A DNA stretch of 64,000 nucleotides from CBDFLD01 sp965249005 (GTDB lineage Bacteria > Acidobacteriota > UBA6911), in NCBI GenBank assembly GCA_965249005.1, contig CBDFLD010000021.1:682001-746000 (forward strand), in the 5' to 3' direction. Under the pieces are notes generated by a model. It saw only the letters and a list, made by a program, of their open reading frames with translations, had not been told where the DNA came from and did not search any database. The translations under genes and the position numbers were made by a program. Each line of letters starts with the position of its first letter. The first letter of the stretch is position 1. Shown in pieces: positions 36,424 to 44,439 of this stretch.

Positions 36424-37293
36424 ATGTCGACCGTCAAAGAACCTGTTCCCTTCCCCGTCGAGAAGAATTTCGACCTTCCGAGCATTCCTCTGGTTCTGAC
36501 CAAGATCATTCAGTTACTGGATGATGACCGCGCCTCTGCCCAGGCGCTGGAAGATCTGATCCTTCACGATCCTCCCCTGTCGGCCCGGATTCTCAAACTT
36601 GCCAATTCCGCCCTCTATTCCTTTCGCAGCGACGTCAAGACCATATCCCACGCCATCGCGCTATTGGGAGTGAACCTGGTCAAGAGTCTGGCGATCGGCG
36701 TTCATATTTTCGGTTCCTTTACCAAAGGACTCAAGAAGGAATCGCGCCATATCAACCAGCTGTGGATTCACTCCTTCAGCACCGGGCTTCTGGCCCAACA
36801 CATTTGGGCTAGCAAAACCAGCTCCAAGGAAGGGGATTTTGCCTTTCTCTGCGGACTATTGCACGATCTCGGAAAAGTCGCTTTCTTCAAGAAGGACCCG
36901 GTCGGCTACAGCGAGCTCTTTGCTGCCGAAAAGGGAGAAAACGACCCGGATATCTGTACGCTGGAGATAGAACATTACGAAGTCGATCACCCCACCTTGG
37001 GTGCCGCGCTTGCCAAGCAATGGGGCCTCCCCTCGGAGCTAGCGGCCGCGATCCGCCTCCACCACGATAAAGTTTCAGGCGGGGAGCCCTTGGTGGCCGC
37101 GATTTCCATGGCCGATATGCTGGTGAAATCGGCCGGCATCGGTTGGGACGGGGACGCCAGGATGTCCATTGATATCCAGGCATTGCAGGCAAGACTCAAG
37201 ATGACCCCGGAGGAGTTTGAGGCGCTGCGTGATTCCCTGTCCGACAAGCTCAAGGGCGTGGAAGACTTCTTTCAGATCGTGAGACCCGCTTGA
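36424..37293 (+). CDS. HDOD-domain protein
   Basis: This 289-residue protein carries an HDOD domain: DLPSIPLVLTKIIQLLDDDR, DPPLSARILKLANSALYSF, AIALLGVNLVKSLAIGVHIF. A degenerate HD site is in FLCGLLHDLGKVAFF (HD near 150) and LEIEHYEVDHPTLGAALAKQWGLP. HDOD proteins act in signalling, often with cyclic-di-GMP turnover, and usually lack catalysis. The stop overlaps the start of the next gene (TTGA), so the two are translated together. Confidence 0.9.
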   Translation: MSTVKEPVPFPVEKNFDLPSIPLVLTKIIQLLDDDRASAQALEDLILHDPPLSARILKLANSALYSFRSDVKTISHAIALLGVNLVKSLAIGVHIFGSFTKGLKKESRHINQLWIHSFSTGLLAQHIWASKTSSKEGDFAFLCGLLHDLGKVAFFKKDPVGYSELFAAEKGENDPDICTLEIEHYEVDHPTLGAALAKQWGLPSELAAAIRLHHDKVSGGEPLVAAISMADMLVKSAGIGWDGDARMSIDIQALQARLKMTPEEFEALRDSLSDKLKGVEDFFQIVRPA

Positions 37294-38438
37294 GTACGAC
37301 CGAAACCGATTTCGAGAAAAAGGTCTGGTCTCGAATCGAGGGGATTCTCCTCAACGACGCTCGCAATCAGGCGGAACTGGAGAGGATGGCTGAATCGGAT
37401 GAGCCCCTTCCCACGAATCGCCTGGAGCAGGAGCTAGACTACTGCAAAAGAATCATCAACAACTACCGCATTGCCGTCGGGGAGGTCAACGGCCTGCTCG
37501 AATCGAACATCAGCTTCCTTTCTGCCTTCTATCGAATCATCGAGACCATCAAGGACAAGGAGAACCTATCGGAGATTTGTTCCCAATTCATCAGCTGCGC
37601 GCTGGCCGAGCTGGGAACGGAATACGGCGGCCTGGTATTCTTCCAAGATGGATCCCAACCACGCTTTTGTGTGGAAGGGATCTACGAAGGAGCGAAATTC
37701 GTTCAGGTGCACGGCAGGCCGCACCTGCTGGGAAGCGAACGATTCGACCTCGCCATCCGGGTTCTTCTCGACGAGTCCAGCGAATGTCACCATTTCCCTG
37801 ATGCCTACCGTGAAACCCGTTTCAACGAGATAGATTTTCCCGGTGTGGTTCGATCTCTCCTCTGCTTGCCCATAACCATGCGCGGGCACTCTGTAGGGGG
37901 ACTGATCTTCAGTCACTCGACGCCGCAGTTTTTCAACGAGAACCACATGCGCGTGCTGACGATTCTCGCCGGCAATCTCGCACACTTGAAGCTGCTGACC
38001 ACAAAAAGTCCAGGCGTCCGCATGCCTCCTGCGCCGGTTGAGGGGTCCGAGGACCACGATACCGACAACTTCTCGTTGGTTGTCATGGACTGCGAGAAGA
38101 CGGATGCCCTGGGGAGGACGACGTCTCTCGATCGCAGCACGCTCCGAGAGATCCGTTCCTGGCTCTATGCAGCTCTCGGAGGTCGAGAGTCGATTCTCTT
38201 TCACGGGCCACGTCAATTGCTCGTGCTACTGCCTGCCACTTCCGAAGTCGATCTTTCCCGAAGGGTTGAGGAAATCCAGAGTAGTTTCGAGCACTGGCGC
38301 CAAAGCGACGAGCAGAATCTATCCTGTAACGTGAGCCTCGGGTTCTCGACCTGCGATGACAGCGAAAGTCTTCTTCAATCTCTGGATGCTGCCGCATTCA
38401 TGATGCAGCCGGAAACGGACGAAGAATTCGTTCCGTAG
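37290..38438 (+). CDS. GAF sensor with degenerate GGDEF domain
   Basis: This 382-residue protein starts at TTG, overlapping the HDOD stop. Residues about 1-60 form a helical N-terminus with coiled-coil character, 70-220 a GAF domain (ALAELGTEYGGLVFFQDGSQP, VVRSLLCLPITMRGHSVGGLIF), and 250-380 a diguanylate-cyclase-like fold. The GGDEF loop reads GPRQL in HGPRQLLVLLPAT, so cyclase activity is not expected. The C-terminal VSLGFSTCDDSESLLQSLDAAAFMMQ matches the end of the GGDEF fold. It probably senses a ligand and signals through the HDOD protein. Confidence 0.82.
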   Translation: MSTTETDFEKKVWSRIEGILLNDARNQAELERMAESDEPLPTNRLEQELDYCKRIINNYRIAVGEVNGLLESNISFLSAFYRIIETIKDKENLSEICSQFISCALAELGTEYGGLVFFQDGSQPRFCVEGIYEGAKFVQVHGRPHLLGSERFDLAIRVLLDESSECHHFPDAYRETRFNEIDFPGVVRSLLCLPITMRGHSVGGLIFSHSTPQFFNENHMRVLTILAGNLAHLKLLTTKSPGVRMPPAPVEGSEDHDTDNFSLVVMDCEKTDALGRTTSLDRSTLREIRSWLYAALGGRESILFHGPRQLLVLLPATSEVDLSRRVEEIQSSFEHWRQSDEQNLSCNVSLGFSTCDDSESLLQSLDAAAFMMQPETDEEFVP

Positions 38439-38462
38439 TGCTTCTGCTCCCAACGGGAAACG

Positions 38463-39551
38463 TCACCGTTTCAATCCGAGCTCATCGTGGAAGTTCACGG
38501 CGACGTTGACGCAACCGTAGAGGCCGATGCGGCCATCGGTAACCACAAAAACTGGTATCTTTTTCAGAAGATTGCGCATCTCCGGAATATCGTGCCGAAT
38601 GAACTCCGCCATGAAGATGCCGGATTGCAACTCCGTGATCAGCTTTGCGGCAATGCCACCTGCGAGGAAGATGCCCCCGGTGGCCAGCGGAAAGGTGCCG
38701 AAGTTTTTTGCCACCCGTGCGTAGCATCGGAGCCAGAAGTCGAGTGCGCGACGACAAAGATCATCGGTTTGCGCCCCGGCGGCGATCAGCGCCGGCTGCT
38801 CGAAAGGATCCGCTTGCAAAATACGGGTCTGGGTGACGCTGCTCGTCTCGGAGGATGGATCGAGATCGGCGAGTGCGCAATAAGTGTTGACCAGGCCGGG
38901 ACCGCTGACAATTTTCTCCCAATCGGCCGGGTATTTTTTTGCCCGATTGCGATGAGTTCGGATCCATTGGCTCACCTGGTAGTCGATTTCGTCTACGGGC
39001 GCAAAATCGACGTGTCCACCTTCTCCCGGAATAGGGCGGTATCGCCCCGCGGATGGATCGTAGCTCACGATTGCCGTTCCGAGGCCGGTACCCGCTCCAA
39101 TGAGCACGATGGTCGGCCGTTTCCGATCCGTCGAGACCTTTCCCCGTGTCGACAAACGCACGAAAGACTGTGGAGCGCTCGAGAGCAAAACCTCGAGCCC
39201 GAACCCGACGGCTTCAAAGTCGTTCAACAGGGTGAGTTCTTCGATCGGGACGGCATCGAAAACCTCCCGCGCCGTGAAGAGCCAATCCAGATTGGTTATG
39301 AAGGCGCGCGAACGGCGCGCGTCCACCGGGCCGGCGTACCCGATGGCCGCCGCTCGAACCGGCGGGTCCAATCGGGGTTCCTCAGATTTGAGGAACTCTC
39401 GCAGCAGGGTCGGCAAGTGGCGGATTTTTCGGCTTTGAAAGTTCTTGAAACGAACCGGTTCGAACGTACCGGGGCCGCGCACCGCAAAGATCGCGACTCG
39501 GGTGTTGGTGGCTCCGAGATCGACAGCCAAAACGTGGCTCTGTACCGGCAC
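38463..39551 (-). CDS. glk: Glucokinase (Glk family)
   Basis: This 362-residue protein phosphorylates glucose with ATP. The first phosphate-binding motif is AVDLGATNTRVAIFAV (9-24). The glucose-site region is LLNDFEAVGFGLEVL, the second ATP site IVLIGAGTGLGTAIV, and GEGGHVDF carries the conserved E/H residues. IFLAGGIAAKLIT near 310 is the adenosine motif. Length and motif order match the Glk family rather than the ROK family. The HAD phosphatase gene lies eight bases upstream, so the two form one transcript. Confidence 0.92.
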   Translation of the reverse strand: MPVQSHVLAVDLGATNTRVAIFAVRGPGTFEPVRFKNFQSRKIRHLPTLLREFLKSEEPRLDPPVRAAAIGYAGPVDARRSRAFITNLDWLFTAREVFDAVPIEELTLLNDFEAVGFGLEVLLSSAPQSFVRLSTRGKVSTDRKRPTIVLIGAGTGLGTAIVSYDPSAGRYRPIPGEGGHVDFAPVDEIDYQVSQWIRTHRNRAKKYPADWEKIVSGPGLVNTYCALADLDPSSETSSVTQTRILQADPFEQPALIAAGAQTDDLCRRALDFWLRCYARVAKNFGTFPLATGGIFLAGGIAAKLITELQSGIFMAEFIRHDIPEMRNLLKKIPVFVVTDGRIGLYGCVNVAVNFHDELGLKR

Positions 39552-39559
39552 ACAATTCC

Positions 39560-40213
39560 TTATGTAAAGTAAAGCAGTAGTTCCTGGATGGACTTCAAGT
39601 AAAGATCAGGCGCGTGATCCTTTAATCGCGAACTCTTGGGATAGTTACTACGGACGGCCACTGTTCGGACTAGGGCCCGTTTGCCCATCTCCACGTCCTG
39701 GGCACTGTCTCCGATGTAGATGCAGGTGCGCGGCAGGACCTGCATCGCTCGCATCGCGATCTCCAGACCCTCCGGGTGCGGCTTCTTCTGCGCGGCGTCC
39801 TCGTTGCACACGATAGCATCAAAAAAGGCCTGCAGATGCAGGCTCTCGAGTTCTCGGTGCACCCGCGATCGAGAACCGCTACTGACCAGCCCTAGCCGAT
39901 ATCGTTGCCTTCGAAGTTGGCGGAGTGTCTCCCGGACGCCATCGACGAGCGACGGCGTCATTGTCCCGTAGTGGTCGAGCCAGAGCTGGTCTGCGTTTTC
40001 CCATTGAGATTCGGCCAGTCCCAGCTTCCGATACATGGCGTACCAGTTCGGCGTATAGATCCGTTCGAAAATCACCCGGTTGAACTGTATCCCGAGGTCG
40101 TCGAAGGTTTTGCAGAAAGCGAGAAAACCCATCTCGGAGGAGTCCAGCAGAGTGCCGTCCCAGTCGAACAGGAGATTTTGGATCGCGTCTTTGGCCGAAC
40201 GCTTGAAGCCCAT
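39560..40213 (-). CDS. HAD-superfamily phosphatase (phosphoglycolate phosphatase-like)
   Basis: This 217-residue protein has the HAD signature: nucleophile motif LLFDWDGTLLDSSE (about 14-27), motif II LGLVSSGSRSRVHREL, the conserved Lys in AAQKKPHPEGLEIAM, and IYIGDSAQDVEMGKRA with the closing Asp pair. The cap domain (residues 30-90) matches phosphoglycolate phosphatase-type enzymes. The substrate is probably a small sugar phosphate. It shares a transcript with glucokinase. The gene begins right beside a fragment of the hairpin repeat. Confidence 0.88.
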   Translation of the reverse strand: MGFKRSAKDAIQNLLFDWDGTLLDSSEMGFLAFCKTFDDLGIQFNRVIFERIYTPNWYAMYRKLGLAESQWENADQLWLDHYGTMTPSLVDGVRETLRQLRRQRYRLGLVSSGSRSRVHRELESLHLQAFFDAIVCNEDAAQKKPHPEGLEIAMRAMQVLPRTCIYIGDSAQDVEMGKRALVRTVAVRSNYPKSSRLKDHAPDLYLKSIQELLLYFT

Positions 40214-40261
40214 TTATTAGCTTTCAGCTATCAGCGACCCACTAGCGCGGGGCGCTAGTTA
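40214..40261. repeat. Degenerate fragment of the hairpin repeat beside the IS110 left end
   Basis: This stretch holds AGCTTTCAGCTATCAGCGAC, two overlapping copies of the repeat boundary motif, followed by a hairpin with arms CTAGCGC/GCGCTAG (40242-40258) and GTTA. It ends at the CTTG that marks the left junction of the IS110 element. Joined to the sequence after the right junction, it would restore a GTTACTTGAGAGC repeat end. Confidence 0.6.
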
Positions 40262-40269
40262 CTTGCAAA

Positions 40270-40505
40270 AGAAACTGGCCGCCAGAAGTTCATTGCGTGC
40301 CATCATGCTGGGATGAGGCTCGGCAGTTAAAACCGACAGAGCATTGGTGCTTCTATGCCCGTCTTTCAGCGTGGTTCCGGTTCTTTGGCGGTCACTTGTT
40401 TGGTGGCGTGATTCTCGTTCCTTGATGGACGGAAGCTCGACCCCGTTTGAGAGGTTTTTAAACCCTTCCGCAACCGGGCCGAGCCCCCAACCGTTAAGGA
40501 GATTA
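40270..40505 (+). ncRNA. Candidate bridge RNA of the IS110 element
   Basis: IS110-group elements encode a structured bridge RNA in the noncoding left end upstream of the recombinase gene. Here the stretch between the left junction and the ribosome site (AAGGAG at 40496-40501) has no gene in frame with the transposase that it needs and contains G/C-rich self-complementary patches. TTGAGAG at 40446-40452 matches seven bases of the right target flank (41891-41898). The position and family argue for a bridge RNA. Its ends and fold were not computed. Confidence 0.45.
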
Positions 40506-40511
40506 AATTCT

Positions 40512-41882
40512 ATGCCAAGACATCGAAAATCACGATCCAAATCGAAACGAAATCCTTTTACCTTCCCTCCACTCAATCTCAATGTTGCAGGCATCGACGT
40601 TGGAAATGCCCAACACTATGTTGCCGTGCCACAAGACCGTGATTCTGAACCGGTCCGTCGATTCGAGTGCTTTACGGCTGATCTGCATCGGTTGGCCAAG
40701 TGGCTGAAATCCTGCGATATCGACACAGTCGTCATGGAGTCCACCGGCAGTTATTGGATTCCTTTATATCAAGTCCTGGACGCTCGCGGCTTCACCGTCA
40801 AGTTGGTCAACGCTCACGATGTCCAGAAGGTCCCCGGACGTAAGAGCGACGTGAAGGATTGTCAATGGCTGCAAAAGCTCGAGACTTTCGGACTGCTCAA
40901 GAATTCCTATCGTCCTCCAAACGAGATCTGTGTGCTTCGAACCTACTGGCGTCAGCGAGATAATCTCGTCAAATCAGCCAGTACCTGTATTCAACACATG
41001 CAAAAAGCTCTGACAGAAATGAATATCCAACTCGCCAACGTCATCAGCGACATCAGTGGTGTCACGGGACTCGCAATCATTCGTGCTATCCTCGACGGCG
41101 AACGAGACCCTGACAAACTCGCTCAACTCAAACACCCCCGAATCCGATCGGGCCGAGATCTTATTGCCAAAAGTCTCCACGGCGACTGGCGCCAAGAATT
41201 GCTCTTTGTCCTCGGTCAGTCTCTGCAAATGTACGAGACCTACCAGAGTAAAATCGCTGACTGTGACAGAGCCATCCATGCCCATATCCAAACCTTCAAC
41301 AACAAGGCTGATACCCAAACTCATCCATTGCCGGGACGCAAGGGATCGAAACCTCGCGGAAACGCTCCCCAGTTTGACCTACGCTCCGAACTGTATCGCA
41401 TTACCGGTGTCGATCTTACTTCCGTGGACGGCATCGATGTCATGACCGCTTCTACCGTCATCGCCGAAGTCGGAGTCGATATAAGCCCCTGGAAAACTGA
41501 GAAGCACTTCGCCGCCTGGTTGGCACTGGCACCCTGCAATGCCATCAGTGGCGGCAAGGTAATTAGACGAGGGACCAAGCAAGTCAAAAACCGCACCGCC
41601 CATGCCCTCCGGATGGCTGCCTCAACACTCCGGCACAGTAAAAGTGCCCTAGGGGCCAACTACCGACGTCTCCGCGCCCGCTTGGGTCCCGCCAAGGCCA
41701 TTACCGCCATCGCTCATAAACTCGCACGAATTATCTATCGCATGCTCAAATACGGCCAGCAATACGCAGACAAAGGAGCGCAATACTATGAGTCCAAGTA
41801 CCAGGAACAACAACTCCGATACCTTAAGAAAAAGGCCAAACAGCTCAACATGCAACTGGTTCCATCTACAGCACTAACATGA
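40512..41882 (+). CDS. IS110-family transposase (DEDD, Tnp_20)
   Basis: This 456-residue recombinase has the RuvC-like DEDD domain: Asp29 in AGIDVGNAQHY, Glu76 in VVMESTGSYW, and Asp113/Asp116 in GRKSDVKDCQW. The C-terminal Tnp_20 domain with the serine nucleophile region follows (LTSVDGIDVMTASTVIAEVG, then FAAWLALAPCNAISGGKVIRRG). The ORF extends to an ATG at 40344, but that part is in the leader. ATG 40512 has AAGGAG ten bases upstream and starts MPRHRKSRSKSKRN, a basic tail. The gene looks intact. Confidence 0.93.
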   Translation: MPRHRKSRSKSKRNPFTFPPLNLNVAGIDVGNAQHYVAVPQDRDSEPVRRFECFTADLHRLAKWLKSCDIDTVVMESTGSYWIPLYQVLDARGFTVKLVNAHDVQKVPGRKSDVKDCQWLQKLETFGLLKNSYRPPNEICVLRTYWRQRDNLVKSASTCIQHMQKALTEMNIQLANVISDISGVTGLAIIRAILDGERDPDKLAQLKHPRIRSGRDLIAKSLHGDWRQELLFVLGQSLQMYETYQSKIADCDRAIHAHIQTFNNKADTQTHPLPGRKGSKPRGNAPQFDLRSELYRITGVDLTSVDGIDVMTASTVIAEVGVDISPWKTEKHFAAWLALAPCNAISGGKVIRRGTKQVKNRTAHALRMAASTLRHSKSALGANYRRLRARLGPAKAITAIAHKLARIIYRMLKYGQQYADKGAQYYESKYQEQQLRYLKKKAKQLNMQLVPSTALT

Positions 41883-41891
41883 TTAGTTTCT

Positions 41892-42023
41892 TGAGAGCGC
41901 TGACTGGCGCAACGCGCCAGTCGCTTGGGAACGTAACTGCGCAGCGCACAGTGAAAAAAACGTGGTTTTTGACGATTTGCTAAGTTACGCATAGCAGCAG
42001 ATCCGCGAGCAGTTACTTAAGAG
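41892..42023 (+). repeat. Interspersed hairpin repeat, copy C
   Basis: Directly after the IS110 right junction comes GAGAGCGCTGACTGGCGCAA, with a hairpin of arms GACTGGCG/CGCCAGTC (41901-41921). The core follows (GCTTGGGAACGTAACTGCGC, a CGTGGTTTTTGACGATTTGC stretch) and CAGATCCGCGAGCAGTTACT, ending TTAAGAG at 42023. It matches copy B in the core and copy A on the other strand. It ends where the IS3-like element begins. Confidence 0.75.
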
Positions 42024-42086
42024 TGAGTCGGACCCAGTTTTCTTGGACACAGAATAAGAGATAATGAGATGTCCAAGGAGGTGGAA

Positions 42087-42503
42087 ATGGTTCGAACGAA
42101 GAGGGTGAAGTGGAAGGCGACGGCAGGAACGGAGGGAGCCCGTAGGGCGACTGGAGTTCGGGCCGTCGGCGCCGCGCCCGGGGCGAGGCCTCTGGAGCCG
42201 GGGCAGCGTTGGAGCGGAGGACGAAAGCGGGACGTGGTGCTGCGACTGCTGCGGGGCGAATCTCTGGATGCGCTGTCGCGTGAGGTGGGCGTGGAAATCT
42301 ACCGGCTGGAGGAGTGGCGGGAGCGGGCCTTGGCCGGGCTCGAGCTCGGCTTGAAGAATCACCAGGGCGAGCCGTTGGCGGAGGCGCTCGACGCTGCGAA
42401 GCGTCACATCGGGGAGCTGTCCATGGAAATCGAGCTGCTGCGCAATCGCGCCCGGGCGGCGGAGAAGCGCCTCCCTTTGGCGATGAGGAGGTCGCGACGA
42501 TGA
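42087..42503 (+). CDS. IS3-like OrfA (helix-turn-helix) protein
   Basis: This protein of about 138 residues has a DNA-binding helix-turn-helix: RKRDVVLRLLRGESLDALSREVGVEIYRLEEWRERAL. A helical, leucine-rich segment (EIELLRNRARAAEKR) near the end is suited to multimerisation. ATG 42087 has AAGGAGGT four bases upstream; ATG 42069 is six codons earlier without such a site. The stop overlaps the OrfB start by four bases, so OrfB is made by reinitiation or by frameshifting. Confidence 0.82.
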   Translation: MVRTKRVKWKATAGTEGARRATGVRAVGAAPGARPLEPGQRWSGGRKRDVVLRLLRGESLDALSREVGVEIYRLEEWRERALAGLELGLKNHQGEPLAEALDAAKRHIGELSMEIELLRNRARAAEKRLPLAMRRSRR

Positions 42504-43399
42504 GCGAGACGATCTCCGAAGCCACGGGTCAACGTTACGGGATCCAGCGCGTGTGTCAGGCCTGGGAGCGCTCGCGCTCGGCGCTCTACGCCCGGCGGAC
42601 AAGCGAGCAGAAGCGGCAGGAGGGCGAGGAACCCACTCGGCGGGGTCCCCAGCCCAAGGTGTCGGACGAGAAGCTTTTGGAGGCGATCCAGGCCGATCTG
42701 GAGCGCTCACCGTTCCAGGGCGAGGGTCATCGTAAGGTCCACGCGCGGCTTCGGATCTTGGACGGGATCCGGGTTGCGCGCAAGCGGGTGCTGCGGGTCA
42801 TGCGAGAGCATGAGTTGCTCTCACCACACCGCGGACGCCAGGGTGGAACGAAGGCACACGATGGGAAGATCGTCACCCTGGCGCCGAACGTGATGTGGGG
42901 GACCGACGGAGTGCGGGTGTTCACGCTCGATGACGGGTGGGTCTGGATTTTCGCGGCGGTGGAGCACTGGAACGCGGAGTGTGTGGGGTGGCACGTGTGC
43001 AAGGTCGGTAGCCGCTTCGCGGCGTTGGAGCCGATCTCGCAGGGTCTGCTGCGCCTCTATGGTTCCATTGACTCCGACGTTGCCCGGGGGCTGGCGCTCC
43101 GGATGGACCACGGCTCCCAGTACCTGTCGGATCACTTCCTCAACCAGATCCGGTGCTGGGGCATCCGTCCCAGCTTCGGTTTTGTCGAGGAACCGGAAAC
43201 GAACGGAGTTGCGGAGCGGTGGAATCGCACGCTCAAGGACCAAGCGATCCACGGGAGAATCTTCCAGAACCTCCAGGAGGTGCGTGCCGCCGTGGCCGAG
43301 TTCGTGGAGTTGTACAACAAGACCTGGCGTCTCGAGAAGATCGATTATCAAACACCGATCGAGGCACGCGAGGCGCACAAGCTACGCCAGGCGGCGTAG
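42500..43399 (+). CDS. IS3-like transposase OrfB (DDE integrase domain)
   Basis: This 299-residue protein has an HTH_21-like region with EGHRKVHARLRILDGIRVARKRV, followed by the rve integrase core. The catalytic triad reads Asp136 (MWGTDGVRVF), Asp203 (LRMDHGSQYLSD) and Glu239 (TNGVAERWNRT), a spacing of 35 residues between the last two, typical of the DD35E class. WVWIFAAVEHWNAECVGWHV is also characteristic. GAGGAGGT lies nine bases before ATG 42500. It appears intact, so the element may still be active. Confidence 0.88.
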   Translation: MSETISEATGQRYGIQRVCQAWERSRSALYARRTSEQKRQEGEEPTRRGPQPKVSDEKLLEAIQADLERSPFQGEGHRKVHARLRILDGIRVARKRVLRVMREHELLSPHRGRQGGTKAHDGKIVTLAPNVMWGTDGVRVFTLDDGWVWIFAAVEHWNAECVGWHVCKVGSRFAALEPISQGLLRLYGSIDSDVARGLALRMDHGSQYLSDHFLNQIRCWGIRPSFGFVEEPETNGVAERWNRTLKDQAIHGRIFQNLQEVRAAVAEFVELYNKTWRLEKIDYQTPIEAREAHKLRQAA

Positions 43400-43434
43400 C
43401 TCAAACTTGTGTCCAAGGAACCGGGTGCGCTACA

Positions 43435-43458
43435 CAGTTACTTAAGAGCTTTCAGCAA
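43435..43458 (+). repeat. Repeat remnant after the IS3-like element
   Basis: CAGTTACTTAAGAG, the end of the hairpin repeat, is followed by CTTTCAGC, the start motif of another unit. It is the right-hand copy of the 14-base duplication and shows that the elements sit within a chain of repeat units. Confidence 0.6.
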
Positions 43459-43593
43459 CTCCCCTAGCGTGACGCACTGGATCTAGCAATAGGAACCATG
43501 CGGTTTGTACTACGGCAATTTCCGGCATCACAAAATCGGTCACGACCAACCGTCCGGTTTTGCAAACAAACCGGCGGGTCCGAAAGCGGTTAG

Positions 43594-44439
43594 CTATTTC
43601 ATTTCGTCGGCGAATTCGGCGGTCACAGGATGGGGGATGATCCCTTTTTCGTGGGCCTGGTGCAGCAGGAGTCGGACCGCCCGCCGCCCCGTCTCGCCAT
43701 AGTCGAGTGTCCAATCGTTGACGTACATCCCGACGAATCGGTCCGCTTCTTCCGGTTTCAGGTCGCCGGCGTACTGCAGGGCGTATGCGAGGGCATCTTG
43801 CCGGTGGTTCAAAGAAAAACGAATGCCATCCTGAATCAAGCTGCCGATGCTTCGGATATGGGACGCGCCCAGGTCACGGCGGATGACGTTGCCACCGAGC
43901 GGGAGGGGAAGTCCGGTCTGTTCGTGCCACCAAACTCCAAGATCGACCACTTTGTGAAGCTCGTGCTGGGCGTATGTGAGCTGGCCTTCGTGAATCAAGA
44001 GTCCCGCGTCGACCTCGCCATCGCGGACCGCTTGCATGATCTGGTCGAACGGCCGCACTTCGAAATGCGGATCTGCTAGCAGCAGCCGCAACGTCAGAAA
44101 GGCTGTGGTCATGGTTCCCGGAACGGCAATTTTCTTCGTCGCTACTTCGTCAATCCCGCACGGCTCCCGGGATACCAGAATGGGGCCATATCGATCCCCC
44201 ATGCTTGCGCCGCACGGTAGCAGGACATAGGAGTCCGCGATATAGGCGTAGGCATGAATCGAGACTGCGCTGACCTCGTAGATTTGCTCTAGGGCCTTTC
44301 GGTTGAGACTCTCGATATCTTCGAGCGTATGGGTGAAGCGGTACTCCCCGGTGTTGATTTTGTCCCGCGCGAGGGCGTAAAACATGAAAGCATCGTCAGA
44401 ATCGGGACTATGTGCGACTCGTATGTCCATTTTCGCCAT
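43594..44439 (-). CDS. mqnD: MqnD-like 1,4-dihydroxy-6-naphthoate synthase homologue
   Basis: This protein of about 281 residues has the periplasmic-binding-like fold of MqnA/MqnD. It opens with MAKMDIRVAHSPDSDDAFMFYAL. Next come TLEDIESLNRKA, VSAVSIHAYAYI and AVPGTMTTAFLTLRLL, and LLIHEGQLTYAQHELHKVVDLG carries the MqnD-type active-site His. MqnD turns cyclic dehypoxanthine futalosine into dihydroxynaphthoate for menaquinone. The frame runs upstream to 44643, but ATG 44439 precedes the first strand. It lies divergently from the asparaginase gene. No other futalosine gene is visible, so the pathway is assumed. Confidence 0.82.
   Translation of the reverse strand: MAKMDIRVAHSPDSDDAFMFYALARDKINTGEYRFTHTLEDIESLNRKALEQIYEVSAVSIHAYAYIADSYVLLPCGASMGDRYGPILVSREPCGIDEVATKKIAVPGTMTTAFLTLRLLLADPHFEVRPFDQIMQAVRDGEVDAGLLIHEGQLTYAQHELHKVVDLGVWWHEQTGLPLPLGGNVIRRDLGASHIRSIGSLIQDGIRFSLNHRQDALAYALQYAGDLKPEEADRFVGMYVNDWTLDYGETGRRAVRLLLHQAHEKGIIPHPVTAEFADEMK

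Larger units (their letters stand above)
40262..41889 (+). mobile_element. IS110-family insertion sequence
   Basis: The element carries one DEDD transposase gene and a noncoding leader of about 230 bases. Both junctions show CTTG (40262-40265 and 41890-41893), consistent with the short shared core of IS110 elements, which lack terminal inverted repeats. The flanks belong to the hairpin repeat: the left flank ends GGGCGCTAGTTA and the right flank starts with GAGAGCGCTGACTGGCG. Removing the element would join GTTA to CTTGAGAGC, close to the normal repeat end CAGTTACTTAAGAGC. The exact core dinucleotide is an inference. Confidence 0.7.
42024..43434 (+). mobile_element. IS3-like insertion sequence with two overlapping ORFs
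   Basis: The element is about 1411 bases, with imperfect inverted ends of about 28 bases. The left reads TGAGTCGGACCCAGTTTTCT and the right (complement) TGTAGCGCACCCGGTTCCTT; both go on to TGGACACA. It is flanked by a 14-base direct repeat CAGTTACTTAAGAG at 42010-42023 and 43435-43448. That is longer than usual for IS3 (three to five bases), though the repeated sequence is itself the end of the hairpin repeat. Two ORFs overlap by four bases (ATGA). Confidence 0.8.

Noticed and set aside
38487..39572. Long open frame (361 codons) on the plus strand opposite glucokinase
   Set aside because: The glucokinase frame carries all family motifs. The antisense frame has none and arises from codon bias.
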